A stretch of 60,702 bases of DNA, taken from NCBI GenBank assembly GCA_004558305.1, contig SFDG01000005.1, positions 1 to 60,702 on the forward strand, in the 5' to 3' direction. Under the pieces are notes generated by a model, which did no database searches, was not told where the DNA came from, and saw only the letters and a program-made list of their open reading frames with translations. The stretch is from Phocaeicola plebeius. GTDB lineage: Bacteria; Bacteroidota; Bacteroidia; Bacteroidales; Bacteroidaceae. Each line of letters starts with the position of its first letter. The stretch's first letter is position 1. Shown here one piece after another: positions 43,399 through 51,724 of the stretch. The position numbers and the translations under genes were made by a program.

Positions 43399-44981
43399 AA
43401 GAACGTATCTTATCTTCCCTGATAGCCGTCATCGTCGTGTCCTCCCTGCAGGCGCAGGGCGGTGATGCAGCGGTTCCCCGTCTGGTGGTGGGACTGACCA
43501 TCGACCAGCTCCGAACGGACTATATCGAGGCCTTTTCGTCGCTCTACGGCGAACGAGGCTTCAAGCGCCTGCTGCGGGAAGGACGATTCTATTGCAATGC
43601 CGAGTACGATTTCATCAACGTGGATGCGGCCTCGTCGGTGGCGGCTGTCTATACGGGGACGACACCTTATTATAACGGTATTCCCGGCAACTGCTGGATG
43701 GATCGTGCTTCGCTCCGCATCATCAAGAGTGTGGACGACACTTCCTACATGGGCATCTATACCGGCGAAAGCACTTCTCCCCAGCGATTGCTTGTCTCTA
43801 CCTTGTCCGACGAGCTGATGGTGGCCACGCAAGGCGGAGCCGAGGTCTATTCCATTGCACCGACCCGCGAGATGGCGGTCCTCTCGGCCGGCCATGCCGC
43901 CAAGGGAGCGTTCTGGATCAATGACGATACTGGCAAGTGGAGCGGTTCGACTTTCTATGGCTCTTTCCCCAACTGGGTCACTTCCTACAACGACCGCGAG
44001 GGATTGGATTTCCGCATCGACAATGTGGCGTGGGCCCCTTATCTGCCGGTCACTTCCTACCGTTTTGTCACTTCCGCTGCCAAGCAGGTGTCGTTCAAGC
44101 ACGATTTTACGGCCGAGCGACGGGACAAATACAAGAAGTACAAGACCAGTCCATACGTAAACGATGAGGTGAACCGCCTCGTCAACGCCTGCCTGTCGAA
44201 TACCCCCATGGGGCAGGACAACGTGCCCGACTTGCTGACCCTTTCGTATTATGCCGGCAACTACGGCCATGCGTCCAATGCCGAATATGCCATGGAAATC
44301 CAGGATACCTACGTGCGGCTGGACAATAGCATCGGTGATTTGCTCGATATGATTGACCGCAAGGTGGGGCTGCGCAACACCTTGGTATTCATTACTTCCA
44401 CCGGTTATACAGACCCCGACCCGCAAGATCCTCCTCAGTTCAAGGTGCCAGGAGGCGAGTTCCACATCAAGCGGTGTGGTGCCCTGCTCAACATGTACCT
44501 CATGGCCCTCTACGGCCAGGGACAGTATGTCGAGACCCAGTACGACCGCCAGATTTACCTGAACCATAAGCTGATTGAGGACAAGAAACTCAATCTGACA
44601 GAAATACTCGACCGTTCTGCCGATTTCATCGTCCAGATGAGCGGTGTCCGCGACGCCTATACCTCCCAACGTTTGGCATTGGGAGCCTGGACTCCGCGTA
44701 TCGACAAGATTCGCAACAGTTTCCATCCGCGTCTCTCGGGCGACATTTATGTGGAAGTCATGCCCGGCTGGACGGTCGTCGACGAATATTCACAGACATC
44801 GACGGTGGTGCGTGAGGCCTATTCCTCCATGCCTTTGGTCTTTTTCGGCAATTCCGTCAAGCCCGAGGTGGTTTATACCCCGGTCAAGATGGGCATCGTG
44901 GCTCCCACGGTAGCCCATTGTATGCGTATCCGGGCCCCCAATGCGGCCACTTCCGCTCCCCTGAACGGCCTCCGCAAATAA
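43395..44981 (+). CDS. Alkaline phosphatase/PafA-fold exported protein, probably catalytically inactive
   Basis: This 528-residue exported protein (signal MKERILSSLIAVIVVSSLQAQ) has the alkaline phosphatase superfamily fold of PafA-like enzymes: GLTIDQLRTDYI with Asp37, AVYTGTTPYYNGIPGNCW, and the helix DTYVRLDNSIGDLLDMID. The residues that make PafA an enzyme are mostly absent. The nucleophile position falls on Ala78 (AASSVAA), LTADHG is replaced by ITSTGY, the Asp before GH is missing (AGNYGHAS), and THG is replaced by TST before MPLVFFG. Only Asp37 and one His (in YGHA) remain. It is translationally coupled to the DUF4105 gene. A binding or structural role in the periplasm seems more likely than hydrolysis. 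Confidence 0.85.
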   Translation: MKERILSSLIAVIVVSSLQAQGGDAAVPRLVVGLTIDQLRTDYIEAFSSLYGERGFKRLLREGRFYCNAEYDFINVDAASSVAAVYTGTTPYYNGIPGNCWMDRASLRIIKSVDDTSYMGIYTGESTSPQRLLVSTLSDELMVATQGGAEVYSIAPTREMAVLSAGHAAKGAFWINDDTGKWSGSTFYGSFPNWVTSYNDREGLDFRIDNVAWAPYLPVTSYRFVTSAAKQVSFKHDFTAERRDKYKKYKTSPYVNDEVNRLVNACLSNTPMGQDNVPDLLTLSYYAGNYGHASNAEYAMEIQDTYVRLDNSIGDLLDMIDRKVGLRNTLVFITSTGYTDPDPQDPPQFKVPGGEFHIKRCGALLNMYLMALYGQGQYVETQYDRQIYLNHKLIEDKKLNLTEILDRSADFIVQMSGVRDAYTSQRLALGAWTPRIDKIRNSFHPRLSGDIYVEVMPGWTVVDEYSQTSTVVREAYSSMPLVFFGNSVKPEVVYTPVKMGIVAPTVAHCMRIRAPNAATSAPLNGLRK

Positions 44982-45001
44982 TTTTTCTTCTTGGAAAGGG
45001 G

Positions 45002-45028
45002 AAGATAACCGTAATTTGGTTATCTTTG
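45002..45028 (+). promoter_or_regulatory. secA promoter with overlapping inverted repeat
   Basis: TATCTTTG at 45021-45028 is a perfect TAnnTTTG box. A perfect 9-nt inverted repeat (AAGATAACC 45002-45010, GGTTATCTT 45018-45026, 7-nt spacer) covers it. The stem could be an operator for secA or a terminator for the gene upstream. Confidence 0.6.
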
Positions 45029-45082
45029 CGCCCGTATTTTTACAAATTACATCAACCGATAATAATAAAACAATAACATACA

Positions 45083-48000
45083 ATGGGATTTAACGAATTT
45101 ATCAGCAAGATTTTTGGTAACAAGGCTACCCGTGACATGAAGGAGATTCAGCCGTGGGTGATGAAAGTCAAGGAAGTCTATCCGGAAATCCAGAAATTAT
45201 CGCACGACGAGTTGCGTGCCAAGACGGAAGAGCTGAAGAAGTACATCAAGGACTCGGCCGTTGAAGAAAACCGCAAGATTGAGGAACTGAAGGCGACCGT
45301 TGAAGAAACGGACATCGAAAAGCGTGAGCCGATTTTTGCCCAGATTGACAAGCTGGAAAAAGATGTGCTGGAGAAGTACGAGAAGGCACTGAACGATGTG
45401 TTGCCCACAGCCTTTGCCATCGTGAAGGATACGGGCCGCCGTCTGGCAGAAAATGAGGAGATTGAAGTGACGGCCACGGAACTCGACCGCCGGCTGGCGG
45501 GCGAAGGCAGGGACTTTGTCCGCATCGAAGGCGACAAGGCCATCTGGAAGAACCACTGGGTGGCCGGAGGCAATGAGATGATCTGGAGCATGGTTCACTA
45601 TGACGTACAGCTGTTCGGCGGCGTGGTGCTTCACCAGGGAAAGATTGCTGAAATGGCCACCGGTGAAGGTAAGACCCTCGTGGCTACCCTCCCGGTCTTT
45701 CTGAATGCCCTGACCGGAAACGGGGTCCATGTGGTGACGGTCAACGACTACTTGGCCAAGCGTGACTCGGAATGGATGGGCCCGCTCTACATGTTCCACG
45801 GCCTGACGGTCGACTGTATCGACAAGCACCAGCCGAACTCCGAAGCCCGTCGCCGCGCCTACATGGCCGACATCACCTTCGGTACCAACAATGAATTCGG
45901 TTTCGACTACCTGCGCGACAACATGGCTACCAGTCCCCGCGACCTGGTGCAGCGCAAGCACAACTATGCGATTGTCGACGAGGTGGACTCGGTGCTGATT
46001 GACGATGCCCGAACTCCACTGATTATTTCCGGTCCCGTGCCCCGTGGCGAGGAACAGCTCTTCGAAGTACTCCGTCCGCTGGTGGTCCGTCTGGTGGAAG
46101 CCCAGCGCAGGCTGGCTACCCAGTTCCTGGCCGATGCCAAACGCCTCATTGCTTCCGACAAGAAGGAAGAAGTGGAAGCCGGGTTCCTGGCCCTCTACCG
46201 CAGCCACAAGGCGTTGCCCAAGAACAAGCCCCTCATCAAGTTCCTCAGCGAACCGGGCATCAAGGCCGGTATGCTGAAGACGGAGGAAATCTATATGGAA
46301 CAGAACAACAAGCGGATGCCCGAAGCCGTAGAGCCGCTCTACTTCGTCATCGACGAGAAGCTGAAGAGTGTGGAACTGACCGACAAGGGTGTCGACTTGA
46401 TTACCGGCAACTCGCAGGATCCTACCTTGTTCGTGTTGCCCGACATTGCTGCCCAGCTTTCCGAACTGGAAAACATGCATGAACTGTCGGACGAGGAGAA
46501 GCTGGCCCGCAAGGACGAGCTGATGTCCAATTTCGCCATCAAGTCCGAACGGGTGCATACTATCAACCAGCTGCTGAAGGCTTACACGATGTTCGAGAAG
46601 GATACCGACTACGTGGTCATGGACGGAAAGGTCATGATTGTGGACGAACAGACGGGCCGTATCATGGACGGTCGCCGCTGGAGCGACGGTCTGCACCAGG
46701 CCGTGGAAGCCAAGGAAGGAGTGAAGGTTGAGGCGGCTACCCAAACGTTTGCCACCATCACCCTGCAGAACTACTTCCGTATGTATCACAAGCTGAGTGG
46801 TATGACTGGTACGGCAGAAACCGAGGCCGGCGAATTCTGGGACATCTACAAACTCGATGTCGTGGTGATTCCGACCAACCGTCCCATCGCCCGTATCGAT
46901 ATGAACGACCGTGTCTACAAGACCAAGCGTGAGAAATACAAGGCCGTCATCGAGGAAATCGTGAAGATGGTCGAGGCAGGCCGTCCTGTGCTGGTGGGCA
47001 CCACTTCGGTAGAAATCTCCGAAATGCTGAGCAAGATGCTGACCATGCGCAAGATTCCTCACAATGTGCTGAATGCCAAGCTGCACCAGAAGGAAGCAGA
47101 AATCGTGGCACTGGCCGGACAGAGCAGTACCGTGACCATCGCCACCAATATGGCCGGTCGTGGTACCGACATCAAGCTCTCGCCCGAAGTGAAGGCGGCA
47201 GGCGGTCTGGCCATTATCGGTACAGAGCGTCACGAATCCCGTCGTGTCGACCGCCAGCTGCGTGGTCGTGCCGGCCGTCAGGGAGACCCGGGATCGTCTG
47301 TCTTCTTCGTTTCCCTCGAAGACGACCTGATGCGCCTGTTCTCGTCCGACCGCATTGCAGCCGTGATGGACAAGCTCGGCTTCAAGGAAGGCGAGATGAT
47401 TGAGCACAAGATGATTTCCAATTCCATCGAACGGGCGCAGAAGAAGGTGGAAGAGAACAACTTCGGTATCCGTAAGCGGCTGTTGGAATACGACGATGTG
47501 ATGAACAAGCAGCGTACGGTGGTCTACACGAAGCGTCGCCACGCCTTGATGGGCGAACGTATCGGCATGGATATCGTCGACATGATTTGGGACCGTTGCT
47601 GGAATGCGGTGGACCAGGCCGACTTTGAGGATTCCAAGATGGAAATCCTTCAGGTGCTGGCCATGGAAGCCCCGTACACTGAAGAAGAGTTCCAGAGCAA
47701 GAAGAAGGAAGACCTGGCAGAAATGTTGTTCCAGGCTGCGATGACGGCTTTCAAGCGCAAGACCGAACGGATGGCGCAGATTGCCATGCCGGTCATCAAG
47801 TCTGTCTACGAGAACCAAGGACAGATGTACCAGAACATCATGATTCCGATTACCGACGGCAAGCGCATGTACAACATCAGCGTGAACCTGAAGGCGGCCT
47901 ACGAATCGGAATGCAAGGAAATCGTGAAGTCGTTCGAGAAGGCCATCCTGCTCCATACCATCGACGATGCCTGGAAGGAAAACCTTCGCGAACTGGATGA

Positions 48001-48385
48001 ACTGAAGCATTCGGTGCAGAACGCCAGCTACGAACAGAAAGATCCGCTGTTGATTTTCAAGCTCGAATCGGTCAACCTCTTCGATGCCATGGTCAGCAAA
48101 ATCAATAACAATACCATCTCCGTGCTGATGCGCGGCCAGATTCCCGTTCAGGAACCGCAGGAAGTGAAGCAGGCTGCTCCCGAACCGGCGGCCCGTCCTC
48201 GCCAGCAGTATAAGGAGGAAAAAGCGGAACTCGTGGACAAGGCCCAGAAGGCGGCTGCCAGTCGAGATACACGCGAAGCGCGTCAGGAGCCTGTCCGTGC
48301 CGAGAAGACCGTCGGCCGCAACGATCCCTGTCCTTGTGGCAGCGGACTGAAGTACAAGAACTGCTGCGGAAAGAACCGTGAATAA
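45083..48385 (+). CDS. secA: Preprotein translocase ATPase SecA
   Basis: This 1100-residue motor drives secretory proteins through SecYEG. The DEAD motor has ATGEGKTLVATLP (Walker A) and IVDEVDSVLIDDARTPLIISG (Walker B region, written in part). The second motor half has NMAGRGTDIKL and GTERHESRRVDRQLRGRAGRQGD. The protein is about 200 residues longer than E. coli SecA, owing to Bacteroidetes-type insertions after the N-terminus and within the first motor domain (about residues 340-430). It ends in the zinc-binding SEC-C motif NDPCPCGSGLKYKNCCGK. It is monocistronic with its own promoter and terminator. Confidence 0.97.
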   Translation: MGFNEFISKIFGNKATRDMKEIQPWVMKVKEVYPEIQKLSHDELRAKTEELKKYIKDSAVEENRKIEELKATVEETDIEKREPIFAQIDKLEKDVLEKYEKALNDVLPTAFAIVKDTGRRLAENEEIEVTATELDRRLAGEGRDFVRIEGDKAIWKNHWVAGGNEMIWSMVHYDVQLFGGVVLHQGKIAEMATGEGKTLVATLPVFLNALTGNGVHVVTVNDYLAKRDSEWMGPLYMFHGLTVDCIDKHQPNSEARRRAYMADITFGTNNEFGFDYLRDNMATSPRDLVQRKHNYAIVDEVDSVLIDDARTPLIISGPVPRGEEQLFEVLRPLVVRLVEAQRRLATQFLADAKRLIASDKKEEVEAGFLALYRSHKALPKNKPLIKFLSEPGIKAGMLKTEEIYMEQNNKRMPEAVEPLYFVIDEKLKSVELTDKGVDLITGNSQDPTLFVLPDIAAQLSELENMHELSDEEKLARKDELMSNFAIKSERVHTINQLLKAYTMFEKDTDYVVMDGKVMIVDEQTGRIMDGRRWSDGLHQAVEAKEGVKVEAATQTFATITLQNYFRMYHKLSGMTGTAETEAGEFWDIYKLDVVVIPTNRPIARIDMNDRVYKTKREKYKAVIEEIVKMVEAGRPVLVGTTSVEISEMLSKMLTMRKIPHNVLNAKLHQKEAEIVALAGQSSTVTIATNMAGRGTDIKLSPEVKAAGGLAIIGTERHESRRVDRQLRGRAGRQGDPGSSVFFVSLEDDLMRLFSSDRIAAVMDKLGFKEGEMIEHKMISNSIERAQKKVEENNFGIRKRLLEYDDVMNKQRTVVYTKRRHALMGERIGMDIVDMIWDRCWNAVDQADFEDSKMEILQVLAMEAPYTEEEFQSKKKEDLAEMLFQAAMTAFKRKTERMAQIAMPVIKSVYENQGQMYQNIMIPITDGKRMYNISVNLKAAYESECKEIVKSFEKAILLHTIDDAWKENLRELDELKHSVQNASYEQKDPLLIFKLESVNLFDAMVSKINNNTISVLMRGQIPVQEPQEVKQAAPEPAARPRQQYKEEKAELVDKAQKAAASRDTREARQEPVRAEKTVGRNDPCPCGSGLKYKNCCGKNRE

Positions 48386-48405
48386 ATAATTGATTGATAA
48401 TAGTC

Positions 48406-48459
48406 AAAGGGCGTGTCGAAGTTGGATAGATGCTATCGAATTTCGAAACGCCCTTTTTC
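48406..48459 (+). terminator. Terminator after secA
   Basis: The arms AAAGGGCGTGTCGAA (48406-48420) and TTCGAAACGCCCTTT (48442-48456) pair with one bulge. The loop adds GATAG/CTATC, and TTTTTCTT follows. It lies 20 nt past the secA stop. Confidence 0.9.
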
Positions 48460-48478
48460 TTGTCAGGGACATACCTGG

Positions 48479-48577
48479 TTGTCACAGTCGTTCCACCCTT
48501 TTGGAACAGTTGTGACAATGCTCATGGAACGACTGTGACAACAGGCATGGAACAAGTGTGACAACAGGTACCGGAAC
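48479..48577. repeat. Short repeat cluster: one inverted and three direct 23-nt units
   Basis: Direct units starting GGAACNNNTGTGACAA begin at 48503, 48526 and 48549 (23 nt apart), with a fourth GGAAC at 48573. An inverted unit TTGTCACAGTCGTTCC lies at 48479-48494 and is the exact reverse complement of the start of the second direct unit. No spacer-like unique sequence separates the units. Confidence 0.75.
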
Positions 48578-48669
48578 TTTCCGGCAATCGGTATCGAGAA
48601 TCTACGATGACTTCCTGTGAAGAAGCGTCTGATGGCTGCATGTTTATGTTGCCGGGGTTATGGAATCCG

Positions 48670-50043
48670 TCAAGGGCGGACGCAGGTTTCCTCTTCCTCG
48701 TCCAGCCGGTCGTTCCACAGGTATTTCTGCGTTTCCTTGACTGCTACGCCGGAGAGCAGGAGCAGCGAAATCAGGTTCGGGATGGCCATGAGTGCATTCA
48801 TGCTGTCTGCGATGTTCCACACCACCGTCAGGTTCAGAATTGACCCTAAGTAGAGCGAGAGAATCCAGACGACCCGGTAGAGGCGGATAAGTCGTGGACG
48901 GTGTCCAACCAGGTACTCCATGGCCTTCCCCGAATAGTAGCTCCAGCCCAGGATGGTCGAGAAGGCGAAGGTGACGATACCGAAGCTCAGGATGGCAGTG
49001 CCGATATAGGGGATTTTCCCGAAGGCCGCCTTTGTCAGCGCACCTCCGTGCGTATAGTCGATGTCGGGGTAGGCGAGGATGCTGCTCACCACCACCAGTC
49101 CCGTCAGCGCACAGATGATGACCGTGTCCCAGAACGTGCCAGTTGAGGACACCAGGGCCTGCCGCACCGGATTGCGGGTCTTGGCAGCCGCTGCCACAAT
49201 GGGTGCCGACCCCATGCCCGACTCGTTTGAGAACAGGCCGCGGGCGATGCCGTAATGAGCTGCCAGCATGAAACTGCTGCCGATGAATCCGCCGCCGGCA
49301 GCACGGGGAGTGAAGGCCGAACTGACAATCTGTTCCACGGCCGGCCACAGGAAGTCACGATTGACAAACAGGATGTACAGGCAGCCCACGATATAGAGCA
49401 GGGCCATGAACGGCACCATGGCCATGCACACCCGGGCTATGCCTTTCACTCCGAACAGGATGACCAGTGACACTCCCAGTACGATGAGCCCTCCCGTCAG
49501 GTGTTCGCTGATGCCGTATGTCTCGTGCAGCAGCAGGGAGATGGAGTTGGCCTGCACGGTGCCACCGATGCCGAAGCTGGCCAGGGCAGTGAAGAAGCAG
49601 AACAGCACACCCAGCCATTTCATGTTCAGCCCGCGCTCCAAGGCATACATGGGGCCTCCCGTCATTTCCCCCTTCTCGTTCTTGATGCGGTACTTGATGG
49701 CCAGCAGCCCTTCGGCATATTTGGTTGCGATGCCGAAGACACCGGTCATCCAGCACCAGAATACGGCTCCCGGACCGCCGAAGGCGACTGCCGTTGCCAC
49801 ACCGATGATGTTGCCCGTGCCGATGGTGGCTGCCAGTGAGGTGGCCAGTGCACCGAACTGGCTGACATCGCCTTCACTTCCGGCATCCCGACTGACGGAC
49901 AGGCGGATGGCTGTCAGGATTTTCCGTTGAGGAAAGCGTAGTCGGACGGTGAGGAACAGATGGGTGCCCAGCAGCAGGATAATCATGGGCCAGCCCCACA
50001 GGAAGGAACTGATATCGGCAGTAATCGTTTCGAATGTATTCAT
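48670..50043 (-). CDS. Alanine/glycine:cation symporter, AgcS (AlsT) family
   Basis: This 457-residue integral membrane protein has about eleven helices and imports alanine or glycine with Na+. Family motifs are FGALATSLAATIGTGNIIGVATAV, shown here in part as ATSLAATIGTGNIIG, together with GPGAVFWCWMTGVFGIATKY and GGPMYALERG. The length matches the family. It is the only gene between the secA repeats and trpB2, 183 nt downstream of trpB2 on the same strand, with no terminator seen between them. Coupling of an amino-acid importer to a TrpB2 enzyme may be coincidental. Confidence 0.92.
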   Translation of the reverse strand: MNTFETITADISSFLWGWPMIILLLGTHLFLTVRLRFPQRKILTAIRLSVSRDAGSEGDVSQFGALATSLAATIGTGNIIGVATAVAFGGPGAVFWCWMTGVFGIATKYAEGLLAIKYRIKNEKGEMTGGPMYALERGLNMKWLGVLFCFFTALASFGIGGTVQANSISLLLHETYGISEHLTGGLIVLGVSLVILFGVKGIARVCMAMVPFMALLYIVGCLYILFVNRDFLWPAVEQIVSSAFTPRAAGGGFIGSSFMLAAHYGIARGLFSNESGMGSAPIVAAAAKTRNPVRQALVSSTGTFWDTVIICALTGLVVVSSILAYPDIDYTHGGALTKAAFGKIPYIGTAILSFGIVTFAFSTILGWSYYSGKAMEYLVGHRPRLIRLYRVVWILSLYLGSILNLTVVWNIADSMNALMAIPNLISLLLLSGVAVKETQKYLWNDRLDEEEETCVRP

Positions 50044-50226
50044 ATATTAATGGTAGTGTAGCTGTGAGTAATGGTAGTATTCAATAAGTGTGGATGCTTG
50101 TCGGACCGATACGAGAAAGACACAAAGAAGCAAAGCACCGACAAAGGCCGGCAGGCTTTGTTCCTTGTGTCTTTCATGTCCCGGTTCCGCAGGATCTCCT
50201 CGAAGGCAGGACCTCCTCAGCGGAGA

Positions 50227-51597
50227 TTATCGGTTGAGCGAGTCGGCATCGGCCAGGCTCTTTTCGATTTCTTCCTCTGGCAGGTTATAGTTGGTCAGGT
50301 TGCCGGCCAAGTACTGGTCGTATGCCGTCATGTCGATGAGTCCGTGGCCCGACAGGTTGAACAGGATTACCTTTTCTTCTCCTGTTTCCGTACATTTCTT
50401 TGCCTCCCGGATGGCGGCAGCAATGGCGTGGCAGGATTCCGGAGCAGGAATGATGCCTTCGGCACGGGCAAACAGGCAGCCTGCATCGAACGACTCCAGT
50501 TGCGGAATGTCCACCGCTTCCATCAGCTTGTCCTTCAGCAGTTGCGACACGATGACTCCGGCACCGTGGTAGCGCAGGCCGCCCGCATGGATGTTGGCCG
50601 GACGGAAGTTATGGCCCAGCGTGAACATGGGCAGCAGCGGCGTATAGCCTGCCTCGTCGCCGAAGTCATATTCGAACTTACCGCGCGTCAGCTTCGGGCA
50701 GGAAGCCGGTTCGGCAGCCACATAGCGGGTCTGCCGGCCCTCCAGGATAGTATGGCGCATGAAGGGGAAGCTGATGCCGCCGAAGTTCGATCCGCCGCCG
50801 AAGCAGCCGATGATGATGTCCGGATATTCGCCGGCCATTTCCATCTGTTTCTCGGCTTCCAGTCCGATAACCGTCTGGTGCAGGGTGACATGGCTCAGCA
50901 CTGAGCCGAGGGTGTATTTGCAGTTGGGAGTGGTCATGGCCAGTTCGATGGCCTCCGAGATGGCCGTTCCCAGCGAACCCTGATGGTTGGGATATTTCGT
51001 CAGGATGTTCTTGCCCGCCCGGGTAGACATCGACGGCGAGGGAGTGACCTGCGCCCCGAAGGTCTGCATGATGCTGCGGCGGTAAGGTTTCTGTTCGTAG
51101 CTGATCTTTACCTGATAGACAGCAGCTTCCAGTCCGAACACCTTCGACGCGTAGGAGAGGGCGGCTCCCCATTGTCCGGCGCCGGTTTCCGTCGTCACGT
51201 TCGTCACCCCTTCCTGCTTGCAGTAGTAGGCCTGTGCCAGGGCCGAATTCAGCTTGTGCGAGCCGACGGGGCTGACACTTTCGTTCTTGAAGTAGATGTG
51301 GGCAGGTGTGCCCAGAGCCTTTTCCAGTCCGTAGGCGCGTACCAGCGGCGTGCTGCGGTAGTACTTGTACATTTCGCGCACCTCTTCGGGAATTTCAATC
51401 CAAGCATCCGTCTGGTTCAGTTCCTGCCGGGCCAGTTCCTCGGCGAAAATCGGGTAGAGGTCTTCGGGCTTCAGTGCCTCTTTGGTTTTCGGGTTCAGCG
51501 GTGGCAGCGGCTTGTTCTTCATGTCCGCCTGGATGTTGTACCAAAATTTAGGTATCTCGTCTTCCTGGAGGAAGAATCGTTTCTGTTTGTTGCTCAT
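50227..51597 (-). CDS. trpB: TrpB2-type tryptophan synthase beta chain
   Basis: This 456-residue PLP enzyme joins indole and serine to make tryptophan. The length and motifs identify the TrpB2 branch, which lacks tight coupling to TrpA: SPVGSHKLNSALAQAYY holds the PLP lysine, ETGAGQWGAAL and GCFGGGSNFGG bind substrate and cofactor phosphate. I used the ATG at 51597 (MSNKQKRFFLQEDEIPKFWY). The in-frame start at 51735 would run across both promoter boxes. No other trp gene is nearby, so it may salvage free indole, plentiful in the gut, rather than serve the biosynthetic operon. Confidence 0.92.
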   Translation of the reverse strand: MSNKQKRFFLQEDEIPKFWYNIQADMKNKPLPPLNPKTKEALKPEDLYPIFAEELARQELNQTDAWIEIPEEVREMYKYYRSTPLVRAYGLEKALGTPAHIYFKNESVSPVGSHKLNSALAQAYYCKQEGVTNVTTETGAGQWGAALSYASKVFGLEAAVYQVKISYEQKPYRRSIMQTFGAQVTPSPSMSTRAGKNILTKYPNHQGSLGTAISEAIELAMTTPNCKYTLGSVLSHVTLHQTVIGLEAEKQMEMAGEYPDIIIGCFGGGSNFGGISFPFMRHTILEGRQTRYVAAEPASCPKLTRGKFEYDFGDEAGYTPLLPMFTLGHNFRPANIHAGGLRYHGAGVIVSQLLKDKLMEAVDIPQLESFDAGCLFARAEGIIPAPESCHAIAAAIREAKKCTETGEEKVILFNLSGHGLIDMTAYDQYLAGNLTNYNLPEEEIEKSLADADSLNR

Positions 51598-51624
51598 AAA
51601 TCCTGATTCGTTTGAAAATTTTGC

Positions 51625-51632
51625 CAAAAGTA
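51625..51632 (-). promoter_or_regulatory. trpB promoter, -7 box
   Basis: The minus strand reads TACTTTTG, a perfect TAnnTTTG, 28 nt before the trpB ATG. Confidence 0.55.
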
Positions 51633-51675
51633 GGGATTTATATGATACCTTGCAAGCGAAAGGAGAAATTTGTTG

Positions 51676-51683
51676 TATATTTG
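51676..51683 (+). promoter_or_regulatory. trkH-trkA promoter, -7 box
   Basis: TATATTTG matches TAnnTTTG exactly, with TTG at 51650-51652 at a plausible -33 distance. The leader to ATG 51725 is about 37 nt. Confidence 0.55.
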
Positions 51684-51724
51684 CACCTGTCATTGAATCT
51701 CGTAAACGGAACGATAAACAAATT

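Noticed and set aside
43395..44981. Naming this gene an active alkaline phosphatase
   Set aside because: The fold fits, but the nucleophile and most metal ligands are absent, so an enzyme name would mislead.
45197..48010. 937-codon open frame antisense to secA
   Set aside because: It is fully contained in secA, full of His, Val and Leu runs typical of antisense translation, and has no start context.
48479..48577. Possible CRISPR array
   Set aside because: Units are contiguous with no unique spacers, are degenerate, and one is inverted. No cas gene is present in the window.
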